Shown here: positions 1 to 9,298 of the stretch, one piece after another
Layout: every line of letters starts with the position of its first letter
Position numbering within the stretch: position 1 is the first letter of the stretch
From: Palsa-506 sp963836355
Lineage (GTDB): Bacteria; Actinomycetota; Actinomycetes; Streptosporangiales; Streptosporangiaceae
Direction: 5' to 3'
Assembly (NCBI GenBank): GCA_963836355.1
Contig: CAWIJO010000002.1
Coordinates: 124,001-188,000, forward strand
DNA: 64,000 nucleotides
The notes under the pieces: model-generated
What the model saw: only the letters and a program-made list of their open reading frames with translations
What the model was told of the DNA's origin: nothing
The model's database searches: none
Translations under genes and position numbers: made by a program

Positions 1-225
1 GCAGGAAATCATTCTCGGCGTCTGCGCGTGGGAATCCGGTATCTAACATCAGGGCCGCCTCCGTTTCCGTGACCCGGCCCGGGTCAGCTGGCTGCGCTCA
101 GGTCGGCGCTGATCGCCCGGCCGGGTGATGGAGATAAACGACCGCTCATCGCGGGGCCTGTCCGCGCGTGCCATGGCGAACGTGCTCACGGCAGGCTTCT
201 TCCCTGACCAGAACTGGACCAAGTT

Positions 226-354
226 TCACAGAGCGTCATGGCTTGCCCGGTTTTCGTCGAGGCCCAGGAACAGTTCCAGGGTCCTGCGCTGGGCGTAGTT
301 CATTTCGTCCACCACGCTGGCCACGCGCCGCGCGATCCGCGCAATCGCCGTCAT
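226..354 (-). CDS. small conserved-type peptide, 42 aa
   Basis: A 42-codon frame on the minus strand starts with ATG behind a good Shine-Dalgarno stretch (GAGAGGAG). The product begins MTAIARIARRVASVVDEMNY and continues AQRRTLELFLGLDENRASHDAL. From memory, short actinobacterial proteins with an ARR-x-SVV-x-EMNYAQRR core are common, usually annotated as hypothetical. No domain, signal peptide or membrane segment is visible. It stands alone, with no partner gene close by. Function is unknown; the call rests on the ribosome-binding site, the codon pattern and recognition of the core motif. Confidence 0.5.
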   Translation of the reverse strand: MTAIARIARRVASVVDEMNYAQRRTLELFLGLDENRASHDAL

Positions 355-897
355 CGCGATGCTCCTCTCTTCGCACCGGCCGCCCCTGCGGCCGTATCTC
401 CGAGCATCGCCGTAAGGCCCTGACGCCGGATCGTGCAGATGCCCTAATTCCTGCCCGGCGCCAGCCTTAGACCGGGTACCCCGGGGGGCAGGCAGCCGCG
501 GGACGATTACACACCCTCACGTTGCGTGATCAACGTTCGGTTCCGGCGAGGCGCGCATCCCCGCCGATCTGTACGCCGAGTGGAGCGTGATGACTCAGCG
601 CTTGTCGCACGCAGTTGGGTCGATCTGGCCGTGTCCACGGTCGGCCGTCAGCCCGATGGTGCACCTGTACGAGCGCATGGAGAGCACGCTTGCGCTTGAT
701 ATGTAGCCGGTCGGGGATCGCCGGAATCCCGTGGCTGGCAGTGGCCACCGCACGCCGTCATGCGGGTATGCCAGCCCCATCCGCGACTCCCGCCTTCTCG
801 GCCAGGCCCTGGGAGCCATGAACTCCTGCGAACTCCGAAAGGCACGCTGCTGCGTCCTGGTGCGTTTGGGTAGCTCACGCTGCGGAAGACGACTGGG
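355..897. other. no supported gene
   Basis: Several frames are open on both strands, as expected at this GC content, but none has a recognisable domain or a convincing ribosome-binding site. I see no RNA gene or repeat here. Confidence 0.5.
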
Positions 898-1500
898 ATG
901 CGAGAACGCGCAAGTGCGACAGGCTCCCGACGCGGCCGGCTGGCCGCCTACCTCGCCGCGCTGGTCGCGCTGGCCGATATCCCGGTCCACGTGTACTGGG
1001 CAGCCGGCGGGACCTGGGCACTGCCCGGCGGCGCCGCCACGGCTCAGCTGCCCGGGCTGCGGGAGACGAACCTGGCGGTCGTTGTCCTGCTGGCGTGCGG
1101 AGCGGCCTGGCTCGTCGGTCTCACCACAAACTGGGCGCGAAGGCTGCCCGCCGCTCTCGTGCTGGCGCCGGTTTGGGCAGGCGCGGTGATCTGCCTTTCG
1201 CACAGCATGTTCGGCCTGGCGACCAAGAGCCTCTACCTGGCGGGCGTGCGCTCAGCGACCTCATGGCCAGAGCACGGGCTCACACCGGCGCAGAAGACCA
1301 GTGCGGCGCTGCACGACATCAGCATCTTCGAACCCTGGTTCCTGCTACAAGGACTGATGCTGGCCTGGGCCGGGCACCAGTTCGCTGCCACGACCGCCGG
1401 ACGCCGCCGGTGGGCATGGTCCCTGATCGCCGGGACCGTACTGGTGGAGGCGTTCGGCCTGATACTGACCGCCACCCATCATCGCCTCGCCATATCCTGA
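898..1500 (+). CDS. DUF3995-like integral membrane protein
   Basis: The 200-residue product has four to five predicted hydrophobic segments: about residues 15-35, 56-78, 83-110, 142-160 and 170-192. The order (an N-terminal TM, then a WP-G loop, then helices around VLAPVWAGAVICLSHSM) resembles the DUF3995 family of small actinobacterial membrane proteins, whose function is unknown. The start is ATG at 898. The gene stands alone, and no operon partner lies within 250 bases. Codon use is typical of the window. Family assignment is from memory of pattern, so moderate confidence; coding status is more secure. Confidence 0.7.
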   Translation: MRERASATGSRRGRLAAYLAALVALADIPVHVYWAAGGTWALPGGAATAQLPGLRETNLAVVVLLACGAAWLVGLTTNWARRLPAALVLAPVWAGAVICLSHSMFGLATKSLYLAGVRSATSWPEHGLTPAQKTSAALHDISIFEPWFLLQGLMLAWAGHQFAATTAGRRRWAWSLIAGTVLVEAFGLILTATHHRLAIS

Positions 1501-1767
1501 GGCCCGGGCTTCGCGGCTACCCGCTCTTGCTGATGTCGAAAGACGTGCTCACGCCACCCGCGGCCGTCGGCGCGGACCTAGGCTGCTCCGAACAGTGCTG
1601 GATGATCTGCACTCCGTCCGCACCTATAACCTATTCAGCTGCTAGGCATTCCTATCCGGCAGGGAGGATGTGGATAAAGTGCTTCCGGCCGGGTGTGAGA
1701 CACAAACGTAGGCGTCCTTGATCATGCCTGCTCGCGGGATTAGCCTGAGTTAGGTTCTTGCTCAGAT

Positions 1768-2211
1768 ATGCCGTGGGAGGCGCAGGTGCCGGATGAGCCG
1801 GATCTGGCGGGTCTGGAGGCGCAGCGGGCCCGGTTGTATGCCGACCTGGGCCAGGTCGGCGATTTCCGCCGGGGCGCGCTGAGCGCGGTGCGGCGCAAGT
1901 GCGGGAAGCCGAACTGCGCGTGCGCGCGGCCGGGTCATCCCGGTCACGGGCCGCAGCACAACCTGACCAGGTGGGCGGGCGGCAAGACGGTGACGGTGCA
2001 TCTTCGGCCCGGCCCGGAGCTGGAGAAGGCGGAGCGGGAGGTCGCCGAGTGGGAGCGGTTCAAGGCGCTGACCGGGCAGATCGCGGAGGTGAACGAGGCG
2101 ATCTGCGACGCCCGGCCGCCGTTAGGCCAGTCCCGCACCGCTGCCCCTGACCCCGAGGGGCAAAAAAGGGGCTCTGCGAGGCGCTCGCGGCCGAGGCCGC
2201 CGCCGAGATAG
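1768..2211 (+). CDS. DUF6788-like transposon-associated protein
   Basis: A 147-residue protein with a central zinc-binding-like block (RRKCGKPNCACARPGHPGHG, residues about 45-64) followed by a basic, strand-like segment that reads TRWAGGKTVTVHLRPG. This arrangement is what I associate with DUF6788, a small protein found next to transposases in actinobacteria. The last 30 residues (after about residue 118) look like frame-shifted sequence, because the adjacent frame continues as transposase, so the natural C terminus probably differs. A second member of the same family sits at 18164-18511 inside another mobile element. The molecular role is unknown; DNA or RNA binding by the Cys cluster is a guess. 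Confidence 0.6.
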   Translation: MPWEAQVPDEPDLAGLEAQRARLYADLGQVGDFRRGALSAVRRKCGKPNCACARPGHPGHGPQHNLTRWAGGKTVTVHLRPGPELEKAEREVAEWERFKALTGQIAEVNEAICDARPPLGQSRTAAPDPEGQKRGSARRSRPRPPPR

Positions 2212-2570
2212 CCCGGCTGGCCGGCGCCGTGGCCGCGTCGCTGGCCGGCGGGGAGGGCATCGAGGCGGCGGAACTGGCGATCCGGGCCGGGCTGACCCGG
2301 CCGGGGCGCGGCGTGCTGGAAGACCTGCTGGCCGCCGACGCCGGGCACCGCGGCCCGCAGGCGGACTGCGGGGCCGGGCATCAGGCGCAGTTCGCCTCCT
2401 ACCGGGACAAGACCGTGGACACAATCCTGCGCCCGGTCACGCTGCGCCGGGCCTGGTATCACTGCGCCGCCCTGCGGGCATGGCCTGGCGCCCCGGGACG
2501 GCGAGCTGGGCGGGGCCGGCCAGACGATGTCGCCGGGACTGGCCAAGATGAGCGCCCGGGCCGGCGGCCT
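2165..2570 (+). pseudogene. ISKra4-type transposase, N-terminal remnant
   Basis: Spread over two frames, the stretch encodes LEDLLAADAGHRGPQADCGAGH followed closely by YRDKTVDTILRPVTLRRAWYHC and then SPGLAKMSARAG. This order (a Cys/His motif, then the TVLGPVTLRRAWYHC-like strand, then a CGHG/LAPRD motif) is typical of ISKra4 family transposase N termini. There is at least one frameshift near 2475, and the sequence stops abruptly near 2570 at a junction with unrelated minus-strand coding sequence. The catalytic domain is absent, so it is dead. It lies directly behind the DUF6788-like gene, perhaps originally in one element. Confidence 0.6.
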
Positions 2571-2720
2571 GACGCGCCCACGCCAGCTTCAGCAGGTGCG
2601 CCGGCTTGACCAGGGTCGCCTCGAGCGCCGCGTTCACCACGTCGGCCGTCAGGCCCGGGTCGGCCTTGGTGATGATCTCGCTGAGCGCCTCACGCGGGTC
2701 GCGCGGATCGTGGTCGGGGC
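2571..2720 (-). pseudogene. fragment resembling the N-terminal region of the zinc-ribbon recombinase family
   Basis: Reading the minus strand gives CCQCPDHDPRDPREALSEII, then TKADPGLTADVVNAALEATL, then VKPAHLLKLAWA. The pattern (acidic helix, LTADVVNAAL helix, HLLKLAWAL helix) resembles the N-terminal helical region of the product at 4610-6639, which has LVLMADLEPALSREAVLGAL. Both ends are cut, and the fragment is inverted relative to the related genes on the plus strand. It is a short match, so this is a low-confidence assignment. Confidence 0.3.
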
Positions 2721-2732
2721 ACTGGCAGCAAC

Positions 2733-3783
2733 GTGGCTGGCCGCGCCGGTCCCGTGAGGCGGGGCCAGCGTCCGCTCACCCATGCCGCCCTCGATGAGCT
2801 GCCCGGCAGCAAGACCCTGACACACCTGCGCAGCGTGCTCGTCGGCACCGGGGCGCTGCCCGGGCGCGATGAGCACCTCGCACAGCTGGAACGCTGGATC
2901 GGCACCGCCGTGGCCGCTCGCCCCGATCCCCGGGAGAAGGAGGTCCTGCACCGTTACGCGGTCTGGCACGTGCTGCGCCGGCTCCTTCACCGGATCCGCG
3001 GCACGCACGCCACCCACGGCCAGACAGCTGTTGCCCGCCGCAACGTCCAGGCCGCCGTGGCGTTCCTGGACTGGCTGGCCACACGCGGTCTCACCCTGGC
3101 CAGCTGCACCCAGGCCAGCGCCGACGAGTGGATGGCCGCCGCCAATCTCAGCCGGCGCGGCCCGACCGGGAACTTCGTCCGGTGGGCCAGGAACCAGAAA
3201 CTGACTACCGTTGTCTTCCCGGCTACCCGATGGGGTGGCCCGGCCCGGGTCATTGACACCGAGGCCCGCTGGGAGCAAGCGCGGCGGCTGCTGCACGACC
3301 ACAGCGCCGGGCCCGGGGACCGGGTCGCTGGGCTGCTCGTCCTGCTCTACGCCCAGCAACCCGCGGCGATCAGCCGCCTCACCCTCGATCACGTCCAGGC
3401 CAGCGGCGATCAGGTACGCCTGATGCTCGGGCGTGAGCCTGTCGTGCTACCCGAACCGCTCGCCAGCCTCGTCCTTCAGGCCGCCGCCGCCCGTCGCGGC
3501 CACGCCGTCATCGGCGACCGCGGCAGCTCACCGTGGCTGCTGCCCGGAGGGCGGCCCTGACAGCCGATCAGCCCCTGCCGGCTCGCCGAACGGCTCCACC
3601 AGATCGGCATCCACCCCGGGCCCGCCCGCTCCACCGCGCTGTTCCAGCTCGCCACCGAACTGCCCGCCGCGATCCTCGCCCGCCTGCTCGGCATCCACAT
3701 CAAAGTCGCCGTCGCCTGGCAGCATGCCAGCGCCGGGGCTGGATGACCTACGCCGCGCACGTCAGCCGCCGCCAGGAAGACTG
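2733..3783 (+). pseudogene. decayed paralogue of the zinc-ribbon/tyrosine-recombinase-like protein
   Basis: The frame from 2733 to 3560 encodes 275 residues that align along their length with the second half of the 4610-6639 product: LPGSKTLTHLRSVLVGTGALPGRDEHLAQLERWIG matches a parallel segment there, as does DRVAGLLVLLYAQQPAAISRLT. After a stop at 3558-3560 the C-terminal part continues in another frame (RLAERLHQIGIHPGPARSTA through LARLLGIHIKVAVAWQHAS to the stop at 3781-3783). The N-terminal zinc-ribbon region is missing, apparently lost at the junction with the ISKra4 remnant. At least one frameshift and a lost N terminus make this a pseudogene. Confidence 0.6.
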
Positions 3784-3788
3784 ATCCG

Positions 3789-4130
3789 GTGGCCGGACTG
3801 CCCGAGCTGGACATAGCCCGCGTCCGCCGCTGGTGCGAGCAGCGCATCCCCGCCCAGGCCCGCGACCAGGTCCGTGTTGAGTGCGACGTCGGGCCCCAGC
3901 ACGTGACGATCGTCGAGTGCAGGCCGCCGTGGCGCCAGGGCACCGGCCCGGAATGGACGCGGTTCCCCATCGCCCGGCTCCGCTACACGCACGCAACCAG
4001 GACGTGGTCGTTGTACTGGCGAGACCGCATCCTCCGCTTCCATCGCTATGACCAGCTCCCGCCATCACCGCACATTGATGACCTCCTGCACGAGATCGGG
4101 CGCGACCCGACCGCGATCTTCCGGGGATAG
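3789..4130 (+). CDS. DUF3024-like protein
   Basis: The 113-residue product contains the order typical of DUF3024 as I remember it: an N-terminal helix with WCEQRIP, then R-x-E-C-D-V, a PPW motif (IVECRPPW), RFPIARLRYTHATRTWSLYWRDR, and a C-terminal HIDDLLHEIGRDPTAIF. It has no membrane segment. The start codon GTG/ATG lies six bases after the stop of the decayed recombinase paralogue, so the two may once have been one transcription unit. DUF3024 proteins have no established function and are often found in mobile or defence-rich regions. Nothing in the sequence shows damage. Confidence 0.75.
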   Translation: MAGLPELDIARVRRWCEQRIPAQARDQVRVECDVGPQHVTIVECRPPWRQGTGPEWTRFPIARLRYTHATRTWSLYWRDRILRFHRYDQLPPSPHIDDLLHEIGRDPTAIFRG

Positions 4131-4137
4131 GAGCAGC

Positions 4138-4183
4138 CCAGGCTGAGGCATTCAGATAGTTCTGATATCCGACTGTGCCGTTA
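4138..4183. repeat. 46-bp direct repeat, left copy
   Basis: This block, whose core starts GGCATTCAGATAGTTCTGAT and ends in GTGCCGTTA, is repeated in the same orientation at 7439-7484 with about 39 of 46 positions identical by eye. It lies 85 bases before the HTH gene. The two copies bracket the HTH gene, the recombinase-like gene and the metF-like gene. Confidence 0.75.
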
Positions 4184-4268
4184 CACGTCAGCGATGACTT
4201 CATGAACACTGCCCTGAGCAGGGCGCTGGCTCCGGCGTTCGCCGGCACGTGAGGAGGCGAGGACGCGG

Positions 4269-4613
4269 ATGGCCGCCAGGCTTGACTACCGCTGGCACTT
4301 GCGCAAGGTCATGGCGGACCGGGGGATGTTCTCCACCACCGACCTGAACGGCCCGCTGGCCCGGCGCGGGATCACGCTGTCATCCAGCCAGGTCTACCGG
4401 CTGGTCACCGAACGGCCTGAGCGGCTGAGCATGAAGATCCTCATGGCCCTGCTCGACATCCTGGACTGCACCATGGACAACCTCATCGAGCCCGTCGCCG
4501 CCGCCAGCCCGGCGAAGCGGCCCGGGAAGGCCGCCGCCGGCGGGGGCGGGGACGCTTCCGGGATCGGTGCCCGGCGCCCGAAGCGGGCCCGGATCACCGG
4601 CATCTCGCAGTGA
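4269..4613 (+). CDS. small helix-turn-helix (Cro/XRE-type) regulator
   Basis: A 114-residue protein. Residues about 5-75 form a compact HTH: YRWHLRKVMADRGMFSTTDL, then LARRGITLSSSQVYRLVTER as recognition region, then LSMKILMALLDILDCTMDNLIE. The DILDCTMDNLIEPV tail is typical of the Cro/C1-type proteins that accompany integrase genes. A Gly/Ala/Lys/Arg-rich tail follows (about 75-114). Its stop overlaps the GTG of the next gene (GTGA), so the two are translationally coupled, and a regulatory or accessory recombination role for the downstream protein is likely. It starts 85 bases after the left 46-bp repeat, which could be its operator or a recombination site. Confidence 0.75.
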   Translation: MAARLDYRWHLRKVMADRGMFSTTDLNGPLARRGITLSSSQVYRLVTERPERLSMKILMALLDILDCTMDNLIEPVAAASPAKRPGKAAAGGGGDASGIGARRPKRARITGISQ

Positions 4614-6639
4614 CTGGCAGTCCTGGCGATCCGGTCGGTGCCCTGCTCGTCCTGATGGCGGATCTTGAGCCCGCACTCAGCCGGGAAGCGGTCCTCGGGG
4701 CGCTGGGACAGGCGGCGGCGCGCCCGGATGGGCGCCTCCGCATAGCAGCCGCCGTGACAGGCCAGCCTAGGCTGCTCACCGGCCAGGGCGCCCGCGCCCC
4801 TTTCCCCGGCGTTCTGCGGCTCATCGGCGCGCTTGCCCGCGCGGGCGCCGCCGCCGTGGTCGAGCCGCCCTGCCCGCGCTGCGGCAGGCAGCGCCAGCTC
4901 GGCGTCCCGGTCGAGGGACTGCGCCTTTGCGCCGGATGCAGGAGCAAGGCCCGGGCCCTGCCCTGCGGCCGGTGCGGGAAGGCCAGGCCCCCGGCCCGCC
5001 TCAACGACGGCGGGCAGCCCATCTGCCAGAACTGCTGGCACCGGGACCCGCGGAGCTGGAAACCCTGCGCAAGGTGCGGGAACAGTCGGCGCGTCGCCGC
5101 GGTCACCGAAGCCGGGCCTGTCTGCCTGACCTGCCGTCCGGGTCCCGGTCTTCCCTGCAGCATCTGCGGGTCGGCCGATGGCGGCCGGATCGGCATCTCG
5201 CGGGCAACCGGCGCCCCGGTATGCGAACGGTGCCGCAAGCGCTGGATCACCTGCTCATGCTGCGGGACAGGGGCGCCGCTGAAGGGAGGCACGCTGCGCG
5301 AGCCGCTCTGCGCGCGCTGCCTCAACCCCGACCCGGCCTTCTGGAAACGGTGCGCGTCCTGCCAGCAGACCTGGCAGCTGTCGACTGCGGAGTGCACGCG
5401 CTGCTGCCTGGACCGGAGACTGAAGCAGGCATCCACCCCGCCGGGCGGCGCTGCCGCTCCCGAGCTGGACCGGCTCCGGGAGGCCATGGTCCGCGTCGAC
5501 CGTCCCGACCTCATGCTGGACTGGCTGAAGAACCCCGCCGTCCGCCGCACTCTCCAGGCCGTCTCCGCCCGCGGCGTCATCACGCACGAGGCACTCGACA
5601 CGCTGCCGCCGGGCCGCACTTTCGCCCACGTGCGGTCGATGCTGGTCGCTGCGGGCGCGCTCCCGGCCCGGGACGAACGCCTCGCAGCCCTGGAACGCTG
5701 GCTCGGCCAGGCCGTCGCCGGGCAGCCGGATCCCGGACACCGGCAGGCCCTGCGCGGATATGCCGTCTGGCATCACCTGCGCCGGCTGCGCGGCCGCCTC
5801 GACGGCCGGCCCGTCTCCCGCCAGCAGATCAAGAACGTGCGCGACCACGTCGCCGCCGCCGCGGCGTTCCTGGACTGGCTCACCGCACGCGGGCTGACCC
5901 TGGCCGCCTGCACCCAGGCCGAGCTCGACCAATGGCTGGCCGGGACCTGCGGCCACCTCATCAGGTCGGCGAACTTCGTCCGCTGGGCAGTCGCCCGCCG
6001 GCACGCCTCCGGTCTCACCGCCGCGCCACGCGCTGGCCCGGCCCGTCCGGCCCGCTCGACCAGGACCGCCGGTGGGCAGACGCCCGCCGGCTCCTCCACG
6101 AGGAGGCATACCCGGCCGCCGACCGGGTCGCCGGCCTCCTCATCCTGCTCTACGCCCAGAAGCTCAATGTCATCACGACCCTGACGACCAGGCATGTCCT
6201 GCACGAGGACGGCCGCACCCTCCTGCGCCTGGGCAGCCGCCCGATCATCCTGCCCGCTCCGCTGGACACCCTCGTCACCGGACTCGCGGCCGGCCGCAAG
6301 CCACCGGGCAGCAGCCTGCTCGACGTCTCTTCCCCCTGGCTCTTCCCGGGACGCCAGCCGGGAAGCGCGCTGACCGAAGACGCGCTCGCCCAGCGGCTCC
6401 ACGCCCTCGGGATCAGCCCCCGCCAGGGCCGCAGCACCGCCATGTTCGCCCTGGCCGCCGACGTCCCAGCCGCCATCTTGGCCAAGACACTCGGCATCCA
6501 CGTCAAGGCCGCCATCCAGTGGCAGAAGATATCCGGCGGAGACTGGACCGCCTACGCCGCCGACATCAGCCGCCGCAGCCAGGCGCAGGAACAGGCCCCG
6601 GCAAGAGATCAGCACGCGGACCCGCTGCCTGGTGCCTAG
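4610..6639 (+). pseudogene. multi-zinc-ribbon protein fused to a tyrosine-recombinase-like domain (one frameshift)
   Basis: Starting at GTG 4610 (GTGA overlap with the HTH gene), the product has an N-terminal helical region (1-80), then about six paired CxxC knuckles (residues about 88-270: CPRCGR, CAGC, CGRCGK, CQNC, CARCGN, CLTC, CSICGS, CERC, CSCCG, CARC, CASC, CTRC), then a core-binding-like domain (VRSMLVAAGALPARDERLAA through AAAAFLDWLTARGLTLAACT) and a catalytic-like domain. Near 6025 the reading frame shifts; continuing in the other frame gives RWADARRLLHEEAYPAADRV to the stop at 6639. In the C-terminal domain the usual HxLR and GH boxes are replaced (GRSTAMFALAADVP; LGIHVKAAIQW) and the first Arg box reads YAQKLNVITTL, so it looks catalytically degenerate. 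It may be a functional gene with a base error. Confidence 0.6.
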
Positions 6640-7415
6640 AGGTCACGTTCCAGACGTGCTGCGACCTCCCGATAGCGGCTGACCGGCACCAGATGCACCC
6701 CGTCGAAGGCCCCGCTGTCGCGGATGGCCAGGATCTGCTCGCACGCCGCGTCCACCCCGGCGCCGCGGTCACGCTCAACGTCATCGACCAGCTGGCCGGG
6801 GATATCGATGTCCGGGATGGCGGCCGCCAGATTGCGGGCCATGCCCGCGCTGGCCAGCACCATCACCCCCGCATAGACCGGAGCATGCAACCCGGTCCTC
6901 TCCCGCCACCGCAGCAGGGCATCGACGGAGAAACTGACCTGCACGAATGTGAAGTCGGCTGCGGTCTTCCACGCAGGAACCGGGCGCAGGCCCGAGGTGA
7001 CCCCGACGCCAAACGGCCGGCAGCCGGCGAACGCCGGATCCTCCGCCGCACCGCGCGCTTCCCCGATCATGGCCCGCACCGTCAGCTCGCTGGTCCGCCC
7101 GCCTGCGGTGGGCTTGTCGCCATAGACGAACAAGAACCTGTCAACCCCATACGCGGCCGCTGTCAGCAGGTCCCGGCGGAACCCGAGCAGGTTACGATCC
7201 CGGGAGTTCAGGCAGGCGATGCCACGGGCACCCATCGCCTGCACCTCATGCGCGACCGCCACGCTGGACACCGTCGCCCGCCCGATGTGGTTGTCGGGAA
7301 TCAGGAACGAGTCCGCGACCAGGCTCAGCACCCCGATCTGGTGACGCACCCGCGTCAAGTCCGGGCGAGTAGGCGGCTCGATCTCACAAACCAGCTCGAA
7401 ACGACGATCAGCCAT
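6636..7415 (-). CDS. methylenetetrahydrofolate reductase-family protein
   Basis: A 259-residue cytosolic protein of the MetF/MTHFR TIM-barrel family, which reduces 5,10-methylenetetrahydrofolate to 5-methyltetrahydrofolate using FAD. Visible family signatures are the N-terminal FELVCEIEPPTRPDL (the catalytic Glu region), the HIGRATVSSVAVAHEVQAMG strand-helix and the GVDRFLFVYGDKP segment (equivalent to the L-LRGD strand), then TFVQVSFSVDALLRW (F-x-Q-P/S-FD region) and PVYAGVMVLAS. The length is close to a minimal single-domain MetF. It is divergent from the integrase gene and convergent with the recombinase-like gene, sharing the bases of the two stop codons. It lies inside the 46-bp repeats, so it may be cargo. 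Actual substrate is not proven; a MetF-like paralogue for C1 transfer in secondary metabolism is an alternative. Confidence 0.75.
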   Translation of the reverse strand: MADRRFELVCEIEPPTRPDLTRVRHQIGVLSLVADSFLIPDNHIGRATVSSVAVAHEVQAMGARGIACLNSRDRNLLGFRRDLLTAAAYGVDRFLFVYGDKPTAGGRTSELTVRAMIGEARGAAEDPAFAGCRPFGVGVTSGLRPVPAWKTAADFTFVQVSFSVDALLRWRERTGLHAPVYAGVMVLASAGMARNLAAAIPDIDIPGQLVDDVERDRGAGVDAACEQILAIRDSGAFDGVHLVPVSRYREVAARLERDL

Positions 7416-7438
7416 GCCGTGACCCTACAGACAACGCT

Positions 7439-7484
7439 CCAGGCCACGGCATTCAGACACTTCCGATATCCGACAGTGCCGTTA
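7439..7484. repeat. 46-bp direct repeat, right copy
   Basis: Second copy of the block at 4138-4183; the core starts GGCATTCAGACACTTCCGAT and ends GTGCCGTTA. It lies between the divergent metF-like gene and the integrase gene. Confidence 0.75.
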
Positions 7485-7567
7485 AAAGTCGATGTGGCCG
7501 CCCTGCGGCCACTGGCCCCTCCCTGGCCCGCCGCGCCGTCCGCGCCCGCGCTTCCGGCCGGCGCGTC

Positions 7568-8316
7568 ATGAACCCGCCGGGCCGCACGCTCGCCGGCCAC
7601 CTCGACGACTACCTCACCCTGCGCCGCGCGCTTGGCTGCAAGCTCACACGGGCCGAGCGGCATCTGCGGCAGTTCCTGGACTACCTCGGCCAGCGGCAGC
7701 AGAACACGCTCACCATCGAGGCTGCAGCGGCCTGGGTGAGCCAGTCACGGCACGGGTCAGCGGCCCCCGGGCTGGGCATGGAAGCAATCCGCGGCTTCGC
7801 CACCTTCCTGCACGCCCACGACCCGGCCCATGAGATCCCGCCGCCGGGCTTGTTCCCCCGCCAGCGGCTCCGGGCGGTGCCCTACCTGTACTCACCCGCC
7901 GACATCGCCGCGCTGCAGGCCGCGGCCGGGCGGCTGCGGGGCCCGCTGCGCGCACAGACCTACACCACCGTCATCGCGCTGCTGGCAGTCACCGGGCTGA
8001 GGATCAGCGAGGCGATCGCGCTCGACGACAGCGACATCGAAACCAGGCAAGCGTGCTGATCGTCCGCCAGGACAAGGCACAGAGCTTCCGCCTGGTCCCT
8101 CTTCACCCCACAACCCTCGCCGCGCTCGCCGGCTACCAGCACCGCCGCGACCAGATGTTCCCCGCCCGGGCCACGCCCGCGATACTGGTCTCCCGCACCG
8201 GGGACCGCCTTACCTACAACAGCATCCACAAGACCTTCACCCGCCTGGCCGCCGCGGCGGGACTCGGGCCCAGGACCGGACGGTGCCGCCCCGCCATCCA
8301 CGGCCTAAGACATTAG
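7568..8316 (+). pseudogene. tyrosine recombinase, frameshifted and cut by an IS256-type element
   Basis: The frame from ATG 7568 encodes an N-terminal core-binding domain (LAGHLDDYLTLRRALGCKLT through FLDYLGQRQQNTLTIEAAAA) and the first Arg box (AVTGLRISEAIAL). Near 8050 a one-base shift is needed to continue as VLIVRQDKAQSFRLVPLHPT, then ILVSRTGDRLTYNSIHKTFT and finally IHGLRH, the HxLRH catalytic box. The gene ends there because IS256-type DNA begins at about 8329; the distal GH box and Tyr nucleophile are missing. It must therefore be inactive. It starts 83 bases after the right 46-bp repeat, so it may once have acted on that repeat. Confidence 0.75.
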
Positions 8317-8328
8317 GCGGACGGCGGA

Positions 8329-9298
8329 GCTTGTAACCTCAGGTGTAAAGATCTTTTAGTTTTGCCCTGGTTTCCGTTTTTACCTGCTTCGTCCTGGGTA
8401 GGCGAGGCCGGGTTCGTTGAGTGCTTCGCGCCATCCCATGACGCGTTGTCCTTCGATGGGGCGTGCGGGCTGGTCGCTGCGCTTGCCGGTTTCGGCCCGT
8501 CGTGCGGCTCGTTCGCGGGCGCGCTTGTCCTCGATGCTGGTGATCGCCAGCCACAGCAGCCTGGCGACCGCGTCGCTGCCGGGGAAGTGCCCGCGGGCCT
8601 TGGTGACCTTGCGCAGCTGGTAGTTCAGCGACGATGCTGTTGGTGGTGTAGAGCAGCTTTCGCACCGGCGGGGTGAAGGCCAGGAACGGGGTGAAGCGGT
8701 CCCAGGCGTTCTCCCACACCCTTGACGGCCTGGGGGTATTTCCGGCCGGGCGGCGAGGCCGAGAAGGCGGCCAGGGCGCCGGACGCGGCGTCGGCGTCGG
8801 CGGCGGTATAGATCGCGCGCAGCCCGGCGGCGACCGCGGCGGCGTCGCGGCGTGCTACCGGGGCCCGCCAGGCCCGGACCTCCTCCAGCACCGCATCGGT
8901 GATCCGGGAGACGGTCTCGGGCGAGAGCTCGGTGCCGTACACCTGCCGCAGGTGGTGCAGGATGCCGCGGACGGACATGCCGTGCGCGTACAGGCTGATG
9001 ATCATGTCGTCCAGGCCGCCGGCGACCCGCCCGGACCGCTTGCGCACCAGCACCGGCCCGGACATCCCGGCCCGGTCCCGGGGCACCCCGGCCGGCACCG
9101 GGCCGATCCCGGTCTGCACCTTCTTGCCGATCGCGCCATTGCGGGAGTTGCCGGAATTATGGCCGGCCGGGTCATGCCGGGGATAGCCCAGGTGCGCGGT
9201 CAGCCCGGCTTCCAGCGCCCGCTCCGGCACCGCCTTGACCAGCTCGCCCAGCCTGGACCCCGCACAGGTCAGCCGCAGCCCCCGGCCTCATCCCGTCG
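8329..9298 (-). mobile_element. IS256-type element, copy A (truncated, internally deleted)
   Basis: The minus strand carries an IS256-type mutator transposase in fragments: PERALEAGLTAHLGYPRHDP, GMSVRGILHHLRQVYGTELS and, after a deletion that joins VRAW directly to RDAAAVAAG, RKLLYTTNSIV and the C-terminal DKRARERAARRAETGKRSDQ. About 370 bases present in copy B (11417-13010) are missing here, including catalytic Asp segments. It shares copy B's small frameshifts at the VWENAWDRF and SIESLNYQLR positions. The outer end begins at GAGCTTGTAACCTCAGGTGT, identical to the far end of copy B; the inner end is lost near 9298. It interrupts the tyrosine recombinase gene. Confidence 0.8.

Noticed and set aside
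2649..3392. Long minus-strand frame opposite the recombinase paralogue
   Set aside because: Composition and residues (EEGPADPV-type) fit a GC-rich shadow; the plus strand has a family match.
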